Below, piece by piece: positions 6,304 to 11,951 of a stretch of 11,951 nt of DNA. The notes below the pieces were generated by a model. That model saw only the letters and a program-made list of their open reading frames with translations. It did not search any database and had not been told where the DNA came from. A program made the position numbers and the translations under genes. The stretch lies in NCBI GenBank assembly GCA_021849525.1, contig JAJZSS010000013.1:1-11951 (forward strand). Direction: 5' to 3'. This DNA comes from Chloroflexota bacterium. GTDB lineage: Bacteria > Chloroflexota > Anaerolineae > Anaerolineales > UBA4823. Numbering within the stretch: the stretch's first letter is position 1; every line of letters begins with the position of its first letter.

Positions 6304-6336
6304 AATTATTCGTATACTTGATTAAAAAGAATAATT
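6304..6336. promoter_or_regulatory. AT-rich inverted repeat upstream of the membrane-protein locus
   Basis: AATTATTC (6304-6311) and GAATAATT (6329-6336) are perfect 8-bp arms 17 bp apart, in the 110-bp gap between the BON gene and the 8-TM gene. The interior contains a good FNR-type half-site on the minus strand (ATCAA at 6318-6322) with a poor partner. Minus-strand transcripts could alternatively form a small AAGAA/TTCTT hairpin followed by T residues, a weak terminator for the BON gene. No convincing -35/-10 pair was found. Confidence 0.3.
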
Positions 6337-6367
6337 TCTTCGGCAACTTGAACACCTCACATCCGAT

Positions 6368-6646
6368 TTATTGGTCATTCTTTAAATCCAGGTTGATTTC
6401 CCGCGCCGGACTGGGAGCACCCGGAGCTGCAATCCGATTTACCACCCCGCGTACGCCTTTCACCTGCCGGGCGATATCCTCTGCAGCAGTGCGTTTAATC
6501 AATGTATCTACCTCTCCTACCAGGTGAGCAATACCGTTCAGCACCCCCACGCGCACGTGTGCATTGGCGATCCGTCCATCAACTGAAATCTTAGCCAGAA
6601 TGGCCGATCGCACGCTCTCATCAGATTTATATGGGGAGATTTCCAT
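6368..6646 (-). CDS. Small BON-domain protein
   Basis: The 92-aa product consists almost wholly of one BON domain (about residues 10-75), the fold found in OsmY and related proteins. Typical features are an amphipathic N-terminal helix (DESVRSAILAKI), the core 'VRVGVLNGIAHLVGEVDT' with its central glycine, and the closing helix and strand 'AAEDIARQVKGVRGVVNRI'. BON domains are thought to bind membranes or other macromolecules. No signal peptide is visible, so it is probably cytoplasmic. The start at 6646 is preferred over ATG 6667 because AGGTG (6656-6660) lies 9 nt upstream of it, and because a 16-bp palindrome then falls in the leader rather than in the coding region. It lies 110 bp upstream of the membrane-protein locus and downstream of the Crp/Fnr-type regulator, all on one strand. 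Its link to respiration is unknown. Confidence 0.82.
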   Translation of the reverse strand: MEISPYKSDESVRSAILAKISVDGRIANAHVRVGVLNGIAHLVGEVDTLIKRTAAEDIARQVKGVRGVVNRIAAPGAPSPAREINLDLKNDQ

Positions 6647-6660
6647 GGATAAATTCACCT

Positions 6661-6676
6661 TGTACATTAGTGTACA
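6661..6676. promoter_or_regulatory. 16-bp palindrome with CRP-type geometry (candidate operator)
   Basis: The site TGTACATTAGTGTACA has half-sites TGTAC and GTACA separated by 6 bp, the same 5-6-5 arrangement as E. coli CRP sites (TGTGA-N6-TCACA) but with a different core. It lies 15-30 bp upstream of the chosen BON start and 416 bp downstream of the Crp/Fnr-type gene, the only regulator in the window. No second copy was found by eye. Binding by that regulator is inference. Confidence 0.5.
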
Positions 6677-7092
6677 AACAGGAACAGATTTTGAATACGA
6701 CTTTTATCGTGATTAAATTTATCCACCCACTGGTCTTACCACCCGGATCTATAAAGTCTTGTTCTGGGTCCATCTATCCTGGGATTGTCACCCAGACCAC
6801 ACATCAGAAGTTCAGCACTCGTAAGAACTTTGTTTAGAGTCAAATAAATAATTACGCTAAGCCAGCCCTTACTCTTAACGGAGTAGAACCAGATGTTGGG
6901 TTTCGCTTATCAGTTAGTGTGTTGCTTGGATATTTTGGAGGGGAATATCGCCTGGCCGGTTCAATATAACAAGTTGTTATTTCATCTTGGAGGCGGACGA
7001 GTTACCGAGTTGGATTCGAGGAGGTTATCTGGATATCCTGCACGATCTTTCTTACACTGCACTTGTTGCGAGTTGGGAACGAAAAAAATTCA
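6677..7092. other. Gene-free stretch between BON gene and regulator gene
   Basis: No frame with a plausible ribosome-binding site and protein-like composition was found on either strand, and no tRNA. Besides the FNR-like site, a possible RNA structure on the minus strand lies at 6732-6798: GGTCT/AGACC closes a region that also holds the alternative stems TCTGGGT/ACCCAGA (6763-6769/6790-6796) and CTGGG/CCCAG (6779-6783/6791-6795). The regulator gene has no obvious terminator, so it may be transcribed through into the BON gene. Confidence 0.4.
6703..6716. promoter_or_regulatory. FNR/Dnr-box-like site upstream of BON gene
   Basis: TTTAT-CGTG-ATTAA matches the FNR/Dnr consensus TTGAT-N4-ATCAA at 8 of 10 positions. 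Its centre is about 41.5 bp from 6668, where a class II activated start would fall, and a weak -10-like TACACT (6669-6674, minus) lies between. The region is AT-rich, so a chance match is quite possible. Confidence 0.25.
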
Positions 7093-7782
7093 TCAGCGAT
7101 TGGCACGTTCTGCCAGACCCTTTGGGTCGAGCAGGACAATATACTGTCTCTCTACCTTGAGCAGGTTCTCAAGTTCAAGGGTTCTCAGTGCCCGGCTAAG
7201 CACATCGCGCACCGTTCCCAGGCGCACGGCCATCTGATCGAATGTCGTCCAATCCCGGCGTGGAACAAGGAGAAGGCCGTCCCGCAGTTCTGCATTATCA
7301 AGTAGAGTATGCGCCAATCTCGCCTCAACATTGCGAAGCGAAAGATCTTCAACCAATCTGACGTAATGAAGTACGCGATCCCCCAAATGACGGATAACAG
7401 CCATTGCCAGGTCGGGATAATGAGGAATTAAATCGAGAGCTTTTTTGGCTGGAACAGCCCAGACACTGACCGGTTCCAGAGCTACAACTGTGCCTGGATA
7501 CGGTGTGCCAGTGAATACGGCGATATCCCCAAAAATTTCTACCGGGCGCAGGAACAGCATCGCCTGCTCGCGTCCTTCAAGTGTCATTCGGGTCGCTTTA
7601 ACCCAACCGGTTTCCAAAATATAAATCGCCTCTGCCGGCTCGCCTTCCACATAGATTACCTGACCCCCATCAAAATTGCGGCAAATAGCCAAGTGCGCGA
7701 TTGCCTGCTGGGTTTCCTCGGCCAGCCCGTTGAATTGAGGCACACGCTGTAATGTATTTTTGAATAGGATTTGGTCATTCAT
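7093..7782 (-). CDS. Crp/Fnr-family transcriptional regulator
   Basis: The 229-aa product has the two-domain Crp/Fnr layout. A cyclic-nucleotide-binding-type beta-roll spans about residues 7-120 (GGQVIYVEGEPAEAIYIL, then IFGDIAVFTGTPYPGTVVALE). A long dimerisation helix covers about 122-150, and a winged-helix HTH about 150-218, with recognition region TTFDQMAVRLGTVRDVLSRA (179-198). The phosphate-binding Arg-Ser of true cAMP receptors is replaced in the PYPG stretch, so cAMP is unlikely. There is no N-terminal cysteine cluster, so it is not an FNR iron-sulfur sensor. That leaves a Dnr/NnrR-like or other ligand mode. ATG 7780-7782 was chosen over the TTG at 7839 because a plausible promoter (TTGGTT, 18 bp, TATGAT) overlaps the longer frame. 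It is probably the local regulator of the BON gene and membrane-protein locus; target genes are inferred from position. Confidence 0.9.
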   Translation of the reverse strand: MNDQILFKNTLQRVPQFNGLAEETQQAIAHLAICRNFDGGQVIYVEGEPAEAIYILETGWVKATRMTLEGREQAMLFLRPVEIFGDIAVFTGTPYPGTVVALEPVSVWAVPAKKALDLIPHYPDLAMAVIRHLGDRVLHYVRLVEDLSLRNVEARLAHTLLDNAELRDGLLLVPRRDWTTFDQMAVRLGTVRDVLSRALRTLELENLLKVERQYIVLLDPKGLAERANR

Positions 7783-7809
7783 AAACAGATTATGTCCACA
7801 GGCTATCTT

Positions 7810-7839
7810 ATCATAGGCGCTAAAATTATCACGAACCAA
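7810..7839 (-). promoter_or_regulatory. Candidate promoter of the Crp/Fnr-type gene
   Basis: On the minus strand, -35 TTGGTT (7834-7839) and -10 TATGAT (7810-7815, five of six consensus bases) are 18 bp apart. The predicted start near 7803 leaves a leader of about 20 nt before the preferred ATG. Confidence 0.4.
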
Positions 7840-7960
7840 ACGTCTGTCATGAGCCAGGGATAAAACCGGTGAAAGCCAGTGAGATTGTACCTGTCAAAGC
7901 TGCAAGGTTAACATTTCGGGGTAGCCACGCTAACATGCCTGAATGCCACGCGGCCAAGGG

Positions 7961-7966
7961 TATAAT
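7961..7966 (+). promoter_or_regulatory. Candidate -10 box upstream of the M15/C39/LysM lipoprotein gene
   Basis: A perfect TATAAT lies in the 243-bp divergent intergenic region, about 117 bp before the lipoprotein ATG. No good -35 box stands at 16-18 bp upstream. The same GGGTATAAT nonamer occurs again before the next plus-strand gene. Confidence 0.3.
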
Positions 7967-8082
7967 ACAGAGCATATATTCATCACCAGTTGGAGTAGAT
8001 AATTATTCGGGATACAGGTTGATCATCCACATCCGCCATTTACCTAAGGGCTTCAAGTGAAAATGTCAACCTCTTTATAACT

Positions 8083-9753
8083 ATGGGTGGCTCGCAATTA
8101 CACACTTACAAAGTAATAATATGGGTGTCGAAAACCGTTTTACAACTTGGATTGGGAGTCTGCTTCTTGCTTGGCGTGACTGCCTGCCAGGTGGACGCGC
8201 CTCCTCCTGCGACTCCTGAAGCTGAATCCGTCCTGGTTTCTCCAACCTGGACAGCTTCACATACCCAGGTTCCAAACAATCCCCCGATTGAAGCGCCGCT
8301 AATTTCGCCTACCTCGGCAGCCACCGACTCCCCTGGTCAGTTGCGCATCCCAACTGCCACTTCTACCCCAGAACCAGATTTTTACGAGCCAGCCGGCTGC
8401 TGGCAACCGCCTGACGATTACGCGCGCCTGACTATCAACGATCAAACCCTCAACACCCGCACCTATAAAATGCTACAACAGGCTGCCCTGCTGTATGACG
8501 GTGTGATTGATGTGGCCGGGGAAGCCATCATCCGGGGAAGTTATCGCAACGACACCCTGGACAGTATTGAATCTCACCTCGGCGGCGGCGTAGTGGACAT
8601 CTCGGTTACCCGCCCCAAAACAGACAATGTCCTTTATTCCGAAATTGAGCCTCTCATCCGGGCTTTGCGAACGGTTGGGTTTGCTGCCTGGTTACGCGAC
8701 ACTGACGAGACAGGATCCGGGTCGGGTGTCTACATTCATGCGATCGCCATCGGGGATATCGATCTCTCACCTGCTGATCAGGAGCAGCTTACCGGCTCCG
8801 GTGGTTACCTGCGGGGCAATGACAGCCAGCCCATTACCAGCGGCACTTCCGGGCTTGATCAGCACGGCGGTCCGGTGATTTGCCGCTGGATGGTGGAGGC
8901 CGGTTACGCGGATTTGCCTGCCTCAACACCAATCCCAACTCCTGACATCCCCTGGCAGGAACGCCTGCGCCAGGCTGCCCTGGCTTATGAGGCGCCCTAC
9001 CCTGAAGATGCCGAAGAGATTGCCCGCAGCCTTAATTTCCTGGATGGTAAAACAGAATCTGCTGAGAATATCTGCGGCCCACTGGCCGCTGCGATTCTGC
9101 GCGATGCTGGCCTGCTGCCCACACAGCCCGGCCCAGTTCAGGATCTCAAGTCATACTGGCAGGCTCGCCCTATCGATAATGGCCGCCCGTGGAGTTTGTT
9201 TTCCGAGCGCGATTATGAGGTTTTTCACTTTGATACCCCCCTGGCAGAATTTGACTTTAGCGCCTGGCCTTTGCAACCCGCTGACTTTCTTTATACCTAT
9301 GCCAAAGGTTATGGTTTCGAACACATGTTTGTTGTCACCGAGGTAGATGCCGAGGGGCGCGCCTACACTGTCACCAACCAGTATCAAAGTTGGGGTAATC
9401 CTATCTGGGGCTCAATGTTAATTCTGCGCTATCTGCTCTATGACCCACACTCCCCTGGGGATGGTATTATCTATAATGAATGGAGTAATTCCCGTCTGGG
9501 CCAAACAGGTCATAATGGTTTCGACGTGCTTCGCAAGCGCGGTTTGGATGCAGGAAATCAATACGCCTACACCGTACGCCCTGGCGATACTCTGCCCAAG
9601 CTGGCTGCCCGATTCAATACGACGATAGAAAACCTGGAAGAGGCCAATCCTGGCCTGGATCTTGCTAATCTGCAGGTTAACCAGCCGCTTACGATCCCCA
9701 TTCCCCCATATTCCCCGGGCTCAGCAGAGTCTGTCCAAGAAAGGCTTCCCTGA
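8083..9753 (+). CDS. Exported lipoprotein: M15-like peptidase, cysteine-peptidase-like domain, LysM
   Basis: The 556-aa protein begins with a signal segment (about 10-34) ending in a VTAC lipobox (C35), followed by a Thr/Pro/Ser-rich linker to about residue 100. Residues ~125-275 resemble the D-Ala-D-Ala carboxypeptidase (M15/VanY) fold: GSYR (152-155), S164-H165-LGGGVV-D172 fitting SxHxxGxAxD, and YIH219 as likely third zinc ligand. After a short linker, residues ~290-455 look like a C39/NlpC-type cysteine peptidase: C331 in ICGP, H414 in EHMFVV, N432 in TNQ as candidate triad. A LysM repeat (496-539, YTVRPGDTLPKLA) follows and would bind peptidoglycan. Cell-wall processing or cleavage of a secreted substrate is the likely role, but the second domain is only a weak match. 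The ATG at 8083 lacks a clear Shine-Dalgarno, so the start is uncertain, although the signal peptide requires a start close to it. Confidence 0.83.
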   Translation: MGGSQLHTYKVIIWVSKTVLQLGLGVCFLLGVTACQVDAPPPATPEAESVLVSPTWTASHTQVPNNPPIEAPLISPTSAATDSPGQLRIPTATSTPEPDFYEPAGCWQPPDDYARLTINDQTLNTRTYKMLQQAALLYDGVIDVAGEAIIRGSYRNDTLDSIESHLGGGVVDISVTRPKTDNVLYSEIEPLIRALRTVGFAAWLRDTDETGSGSGVYIHAIAIGDIDLSPADQEQLTGSGGYLRGNDSQPITSGTSGLDQHGGPVICRWMVEAGYADLPASTPIPTPDIPWQERLRQAALAYEAPYPEDAEEIARSLNFLDGKTESAENICGPLAAAILRDAGLLPTQPGPVQDLKSYWQARPIDNGRPWSLFSERDYEVFHFDTPLAEFDFSAWPLQPADFLYTYAKGYGFEHMFVVTEVDAEGRAYTVTNQYQSWGNPIWGSMLILRYLLYDPHSPGDGIIYNEWSNSRLGQTGHNGFDVLRKRGLDAGNQYAYTVRPGDTLPKLAARFNTTIENLEEANPGLDLANLQVNQPLTIPIPPYSPGSAESVQERLP

Positions 9754-9763
9754 ATTACCCGGG

Positions 9764-9769
9764 TATAAT
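9764..9769 (+). promoter_or_regulatory. Candidate -10 box upstream of the C39/TPR protein gene
   Basis: A perfect TATAAT preceded by GGG lies 11 bp after the stop codon of the lipoprotein gene and about 138 bp before the next ATG. No good -35 partner is visible. It suggests the downstream gene may have its own promoter. Confidence 0.3.
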
Positions 9770-9907
9770 GGTACCGGATGACGCTAAACAAGAAAGATTA
9801 TTAGAGATGAAGTTTACTGAGTCGCATTTTCTTCTGCCCTGCCAGCAGGTTTACGGCTGTTCCTGGAATACATTATTGAAAAGCAATCTTTAGGATAATA
9901 TTTAATT

Positions 9908-11290
9908 ATGAATAAACGGAAGAAAATCTGGGTACTCATTATAGTTATCCTCCTGGCGGTTACCATAAACCTGCCCCCAGTCTGGTCAAGGATAGACTAT
10001 CATTCCCGCGTAATTTATCGAAATGTCAAATATTGGTTAAACCCACCCAGCGAAGTAGTCTTCGTTCCATCCAGTAATGAGGATGGTGTATCATCTACCT
10101 ACGCCCCAGCCATAATTGATTCCAATACCCCTACTCCTGTCCCACCGACCAAGCTTCCCGTGAAACCAGCCCGTTCCACCTACGAAGCTATCTCTCCTCC
10201 AACACCGAATCCTTCGCCTATTCCAACCTATACTCCCCCGCCGACTCCCACCCCCTTGCCAACTTATGCTTTACTGACAGGCATCCTATGCGAACGCCAG
10301 TTTATGAACAACTGCGGACCGGCTACTCTTTCCATGTACCTTTCGTATTATGACTGGGGCAAAAATCAACTTACCACCGGTGCGGCGATCAGGCCCAATG
10401 CGAAGGATGTGAATGTAATGCCCTACGAGCTGGCTGATTTCGTCAACGAACAAACAGACAAGCGTGCGCTCTGGCGGTATGGCGGCGACCTGCAGACGAT
10501 CAAGGCGCTGGTAAATGCAGGTTTTCCAGTGATGATCGAAAAAGGCTTCGAGCCGTATTCTTTAAGAAATGATGGCTGGATGGGACACTACAATCTGGTA
10601 GTCGGCTATGATGATGAAGAAAAGTCCCTCACGGCCCACGACTCCTACCTCATGAGCTACCCCCCATGGGGAGGAGAGATTTCTCAGGATCTCTGGGATA
10701 CTTTTATAGGATTTGATTTCTCTTTCAGCGAGATAGAACAAGCCTGGCGCTCGTTTAATTATGTATTCGTTGTCGTTTACCCGCCAGAAAGAGAAAATGA
10801 TGTACTCGATTTGCTTGGACCGCTTGCGACTGATGAAGGTGCCTGTCAGATCGCTTACGAACGCGCCAAGCAAGAAACTACCTCGCTAACAGATGTTCGG
10901 GAACAATTCTTTGCCTGGTTCAACGCCGGCACCAGCCTGGTGTGTCTGCAGGATTACGCCAACGCTGCCAACGCATATGACACTGCCTTCGCCATATACC
11001 CGGATATCCAGCAGGATTCTCGTCCATACCGCATCCTCTGGTATGAAACAGGCCCCTACCCGGCATATTATTACACTGAGCGCTACCAGGATGTCATCAA
11101 GCTGGCGAATCAGACTCTGGGAGCCATGGCCGAGCCTGTTCTGGAGGAAAGCTATTACTGGCGGGCATTATCACAATACGCCCTTGGTAATACGGCCCAA
11201 GCCCTGGCTGATCTGCGCACCAGCCTGGAATACCACCCCGGATTCGCCCTCAGCACAGCCAAACTCAAAGAGCTTGGCATGATACCTTAA
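9908..11290 (+). CDS. Membrane-anchored C39-like cysteine peptidase with TPR repeats
   Basis: The 460-aa product has a basic N-terminus and one transmembrane signal-anchor (7-24) without a lipobox. A Pro/Thr-rich linker (~73-118) projects the rest outside. The domain at ~122-292 matches the peptidase C39-like fold: Q131-FMNN-C136-GPATLSMYL, H227 in MGHYNLVVGYD, and D245 in AHDSY, giving an intact-looking Cys-His-Asp triad with a Gln for the oxyanion hole. The C-terminal part holds TPR-type helical repeats (about 331-365 and 413-447: ALSQYALGNTAQALADL). C39 domains are best known for cutting double-glycine leaders in ABC exporters, but no transporter segment is present here, so the substrate is unknown. 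It lies 154 bp after the M15/C39-like lipoprotein gene on the same strand. A weak AGGA lies 12 nt before the ATG. Confidence 0.87.
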   Translation: MNKRKKIWVLIIVILLAVTINLPPVWSRIDYHSRVIYRNVKYWLNPPSEVVFVPSSNEDGVSSTYAPAIIDSNTPTPVPPTKLPVKPARSTYEAISPPTPNPSPIPTYTPPPTPTPLPTYALLTGILCERQFMNNCGPATLSMYLSYYDWGKNQLTTGAAIRPNAKDVNVMPYELADFVNEQTDKRALWRYGGDLQTIKALVNAGFPVMIEKGFEPYSLRNDGWMGHYNLVVGYDDEEKSLTAHDSYLMSYPPWGGEISQDLWDTFIGFDFSFSEIEQAWRSFNYVFVVVYPPERENDVLDLLGPLATDEGACQIAYERAKQETTSLTDVREQFFAWFNAGTSLVCLQDYANAANAYDTAFAIYPDIQQDSRPYRILWYETGPYPAYYYTERYQDVIKLANQTLGAMAEPVLEESYYWRALSQYALGNTAQALADLRTSLEYHPGFALSTAKLKELGMIP

Positions 11291-11364
11291 TTACATCGAT
11301 GCTTTCGGGAGAAGAGGAAAATGATATTATCGGCCAATTACAGTTGCTTATTGAGGTGCATCCA

Positions 11365-11951
11365 ATGACTCCAACGACAGAAAAAATCCAATCCCCTCCA
11401 CATAACAAGAATTTGGCTTATCGCTGGATTCTCATGCTTTTCTTGCTCCTCCCGGTGCTTATTATTTGGGGAAGCACACCAGCATATAGTTCTTATGTAC
11501 CCTATCACGAGAACTTGCAGGTTAATCCAAGCCATACTCCCCTGGCTACATCCACGCCCACCAGAACCAGCCAAGCAACTGCCACCATTACTCCAACATC
11601 TTTATCAACATCGTTTGCAACCTCACCAACAATCATCACAGTTTCAGCTGTTCGCGTCTATCTACGAACAGGCCCCAGCCTGAACTATTCAGGGGACCGA
11701 AGGCTGACTCAAGGCGAACAGTTGATTTTGTTGGGGCGATCGAGTGATGACAACTGGCTTTATGTTAAAACATTAGACGGTCAGGATGGCTGGATCGAAA
11801 TGCGATGGCTTGATCTTACCGGGATAAATCTCGAAACGGATGCCTTTCCGGTCACAACCCCATCCCCTCCTCCACCAGCAACGATTCAGGTAACTGATGG
11901 TCGGGTAAATCTGCGCACTGGCCCGGGGAACTACTATTCATTACATCGCAA
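11365..11951 (+). CDS. Membrane-anchored or secreted SH3-domain protein (partial, runs off right edge)
   Basis: The frame is open from ATG 11365 to the end of the window (195 codons so far). GAGGTG (11353-11358) lies 6 nt before the ATG. After a polar N-terminus, one hydrophobic segment (~20-38, WILMLFLLLPVLIIWG) acts as signal or anchor. A Ser/Thr/Pro linker (~55-88) follows, then a bacterial SH3 (SH3_3) domain at ~92-151 (VYLRTGPSLNYS ... DGWIEMRWLDL). A second proline-rich linker leads to the start of another SH3 domain (VNLRTGPGNYYS, ~181-192), cut by the edge. Such domains bind cell-wall peptides or proteins, so surface location is likely. The 74-bp gap after the C39/TPR gene shows no terminator, so co-transcription is plausible. 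Any enzymatic domain would lie outside the window. Confidence 0.85.
   Translation, partial: MTPTTEKIQSPPHNKNLAYRWILMLFLLLPVLIIWGSTPAYSSYVPYHENLQVNPSHTPLATSTPTRTSQATATITPTSLSTSFATSPTIITVSAVRVYLRTGPSLNYSGDRRLTQGEQLILLGRSSDDNWLYVKTLDGQDGWIEMRWLDLTGINLETDAFPVTTPSPPPPATIQVTDGRVNLRTGPGNYYSLHR

Noticed and set aside
6893..7237. 114-aa plus-strand frame
   Set aside because: No ribosome-binding site, Cys/Arg/Ser-rich composition, and half of it is antisense to the DNA-binding domain of the regulator.
7783..7839. N-terminal extension of the Crp/Fnr-type protein from a TTG codon
   Set aside because: The extension overlaps a plausible promoter, and the shorter protein has the normal family length.
7869..8060. 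63-aa plus-strand frame in the divergent intergenic region
   Set aside because: No convincing ribosome-binding site or recognisable domain, and it covers the candidate -10 box of the next gene.
9768..9893. 41-codon frame ending 14 bp before the C39/TPR gene
   Set aside because: Its ATG overlaps the candidate TATAAT and has no Shine-Dalgarno; no leader-peptide features were seen.

Overview
The window looks like chromosomal DNA of a Chloroflexota bacterium, probably of the Anaerolineae/Caldilineae side. This rests on the 16S rRNA 5' end at the left edge, whose wording is typical of that phylum to my memory, and on secreted proteins with long Thr/Pro linkers followed by LysM, SH3 or C39-type domains. 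No database search was possible, so the placement is an inference.

Left edge (1-670, minus strand): the first ~200 nt of a 16S rRNA gene, preceded by a long leader with three tandem sigma70-type promoters. All three have a perfect TTGACA -35 box. Several hairpins and a boxA-like motif lie between the promoters and the 16S gene. A 230-bp gap (671-899) without a gene separates this from the next locus.

Middle (900-6257, minus strand): a six-gene membrane-protein locus. In transcription order it encodes an 8-TM protein, a 201-aa 6-TM protein, a 12-TM divergent member of the heme-copper oxidase / nitric oxide reductase superfamily, a lipoprotein with an FGE-sulfatase (NirV-like) domain that lacks the catalytic cysteines, a heme O synthase (CtaB), and a second 201-aa 6-TM protein paralogous to the first. 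An intrinsic terminator sits between the lipoprotein gene and ctaB, so ctaB and the last gene may be partly uncoupled. Upstream on the same strand lie a small BON-domain gene (6368-6646) and a Crp/Fnr-family regulator (7093-7782). The leader of the BON gene contains a 16-bp palindrome with CRP-type geometry. Together this resembles a nitrogen-oxide or oxygen respiration/detoxification module with its own regulator. The metal-site residues of the oxidase differ from the canonical ones, which makes this the most interesting part of the window.

Right part (8083-11951, plus strand): three consecutive genes for exported proteins. The first is a lipoprotein with an M15-like peptidase domain, a cysteine-peptidase-like domain and a LysM domain. 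The second is a membrane-anchored C39-like cysteine peptidase with TPR repeats. The third is a membrane-anchored or secreted protein with bacterial SH3 domains that runs off the right edge. They look like envelope or cell-surface proteins and are divergently transcribed from the regulator.
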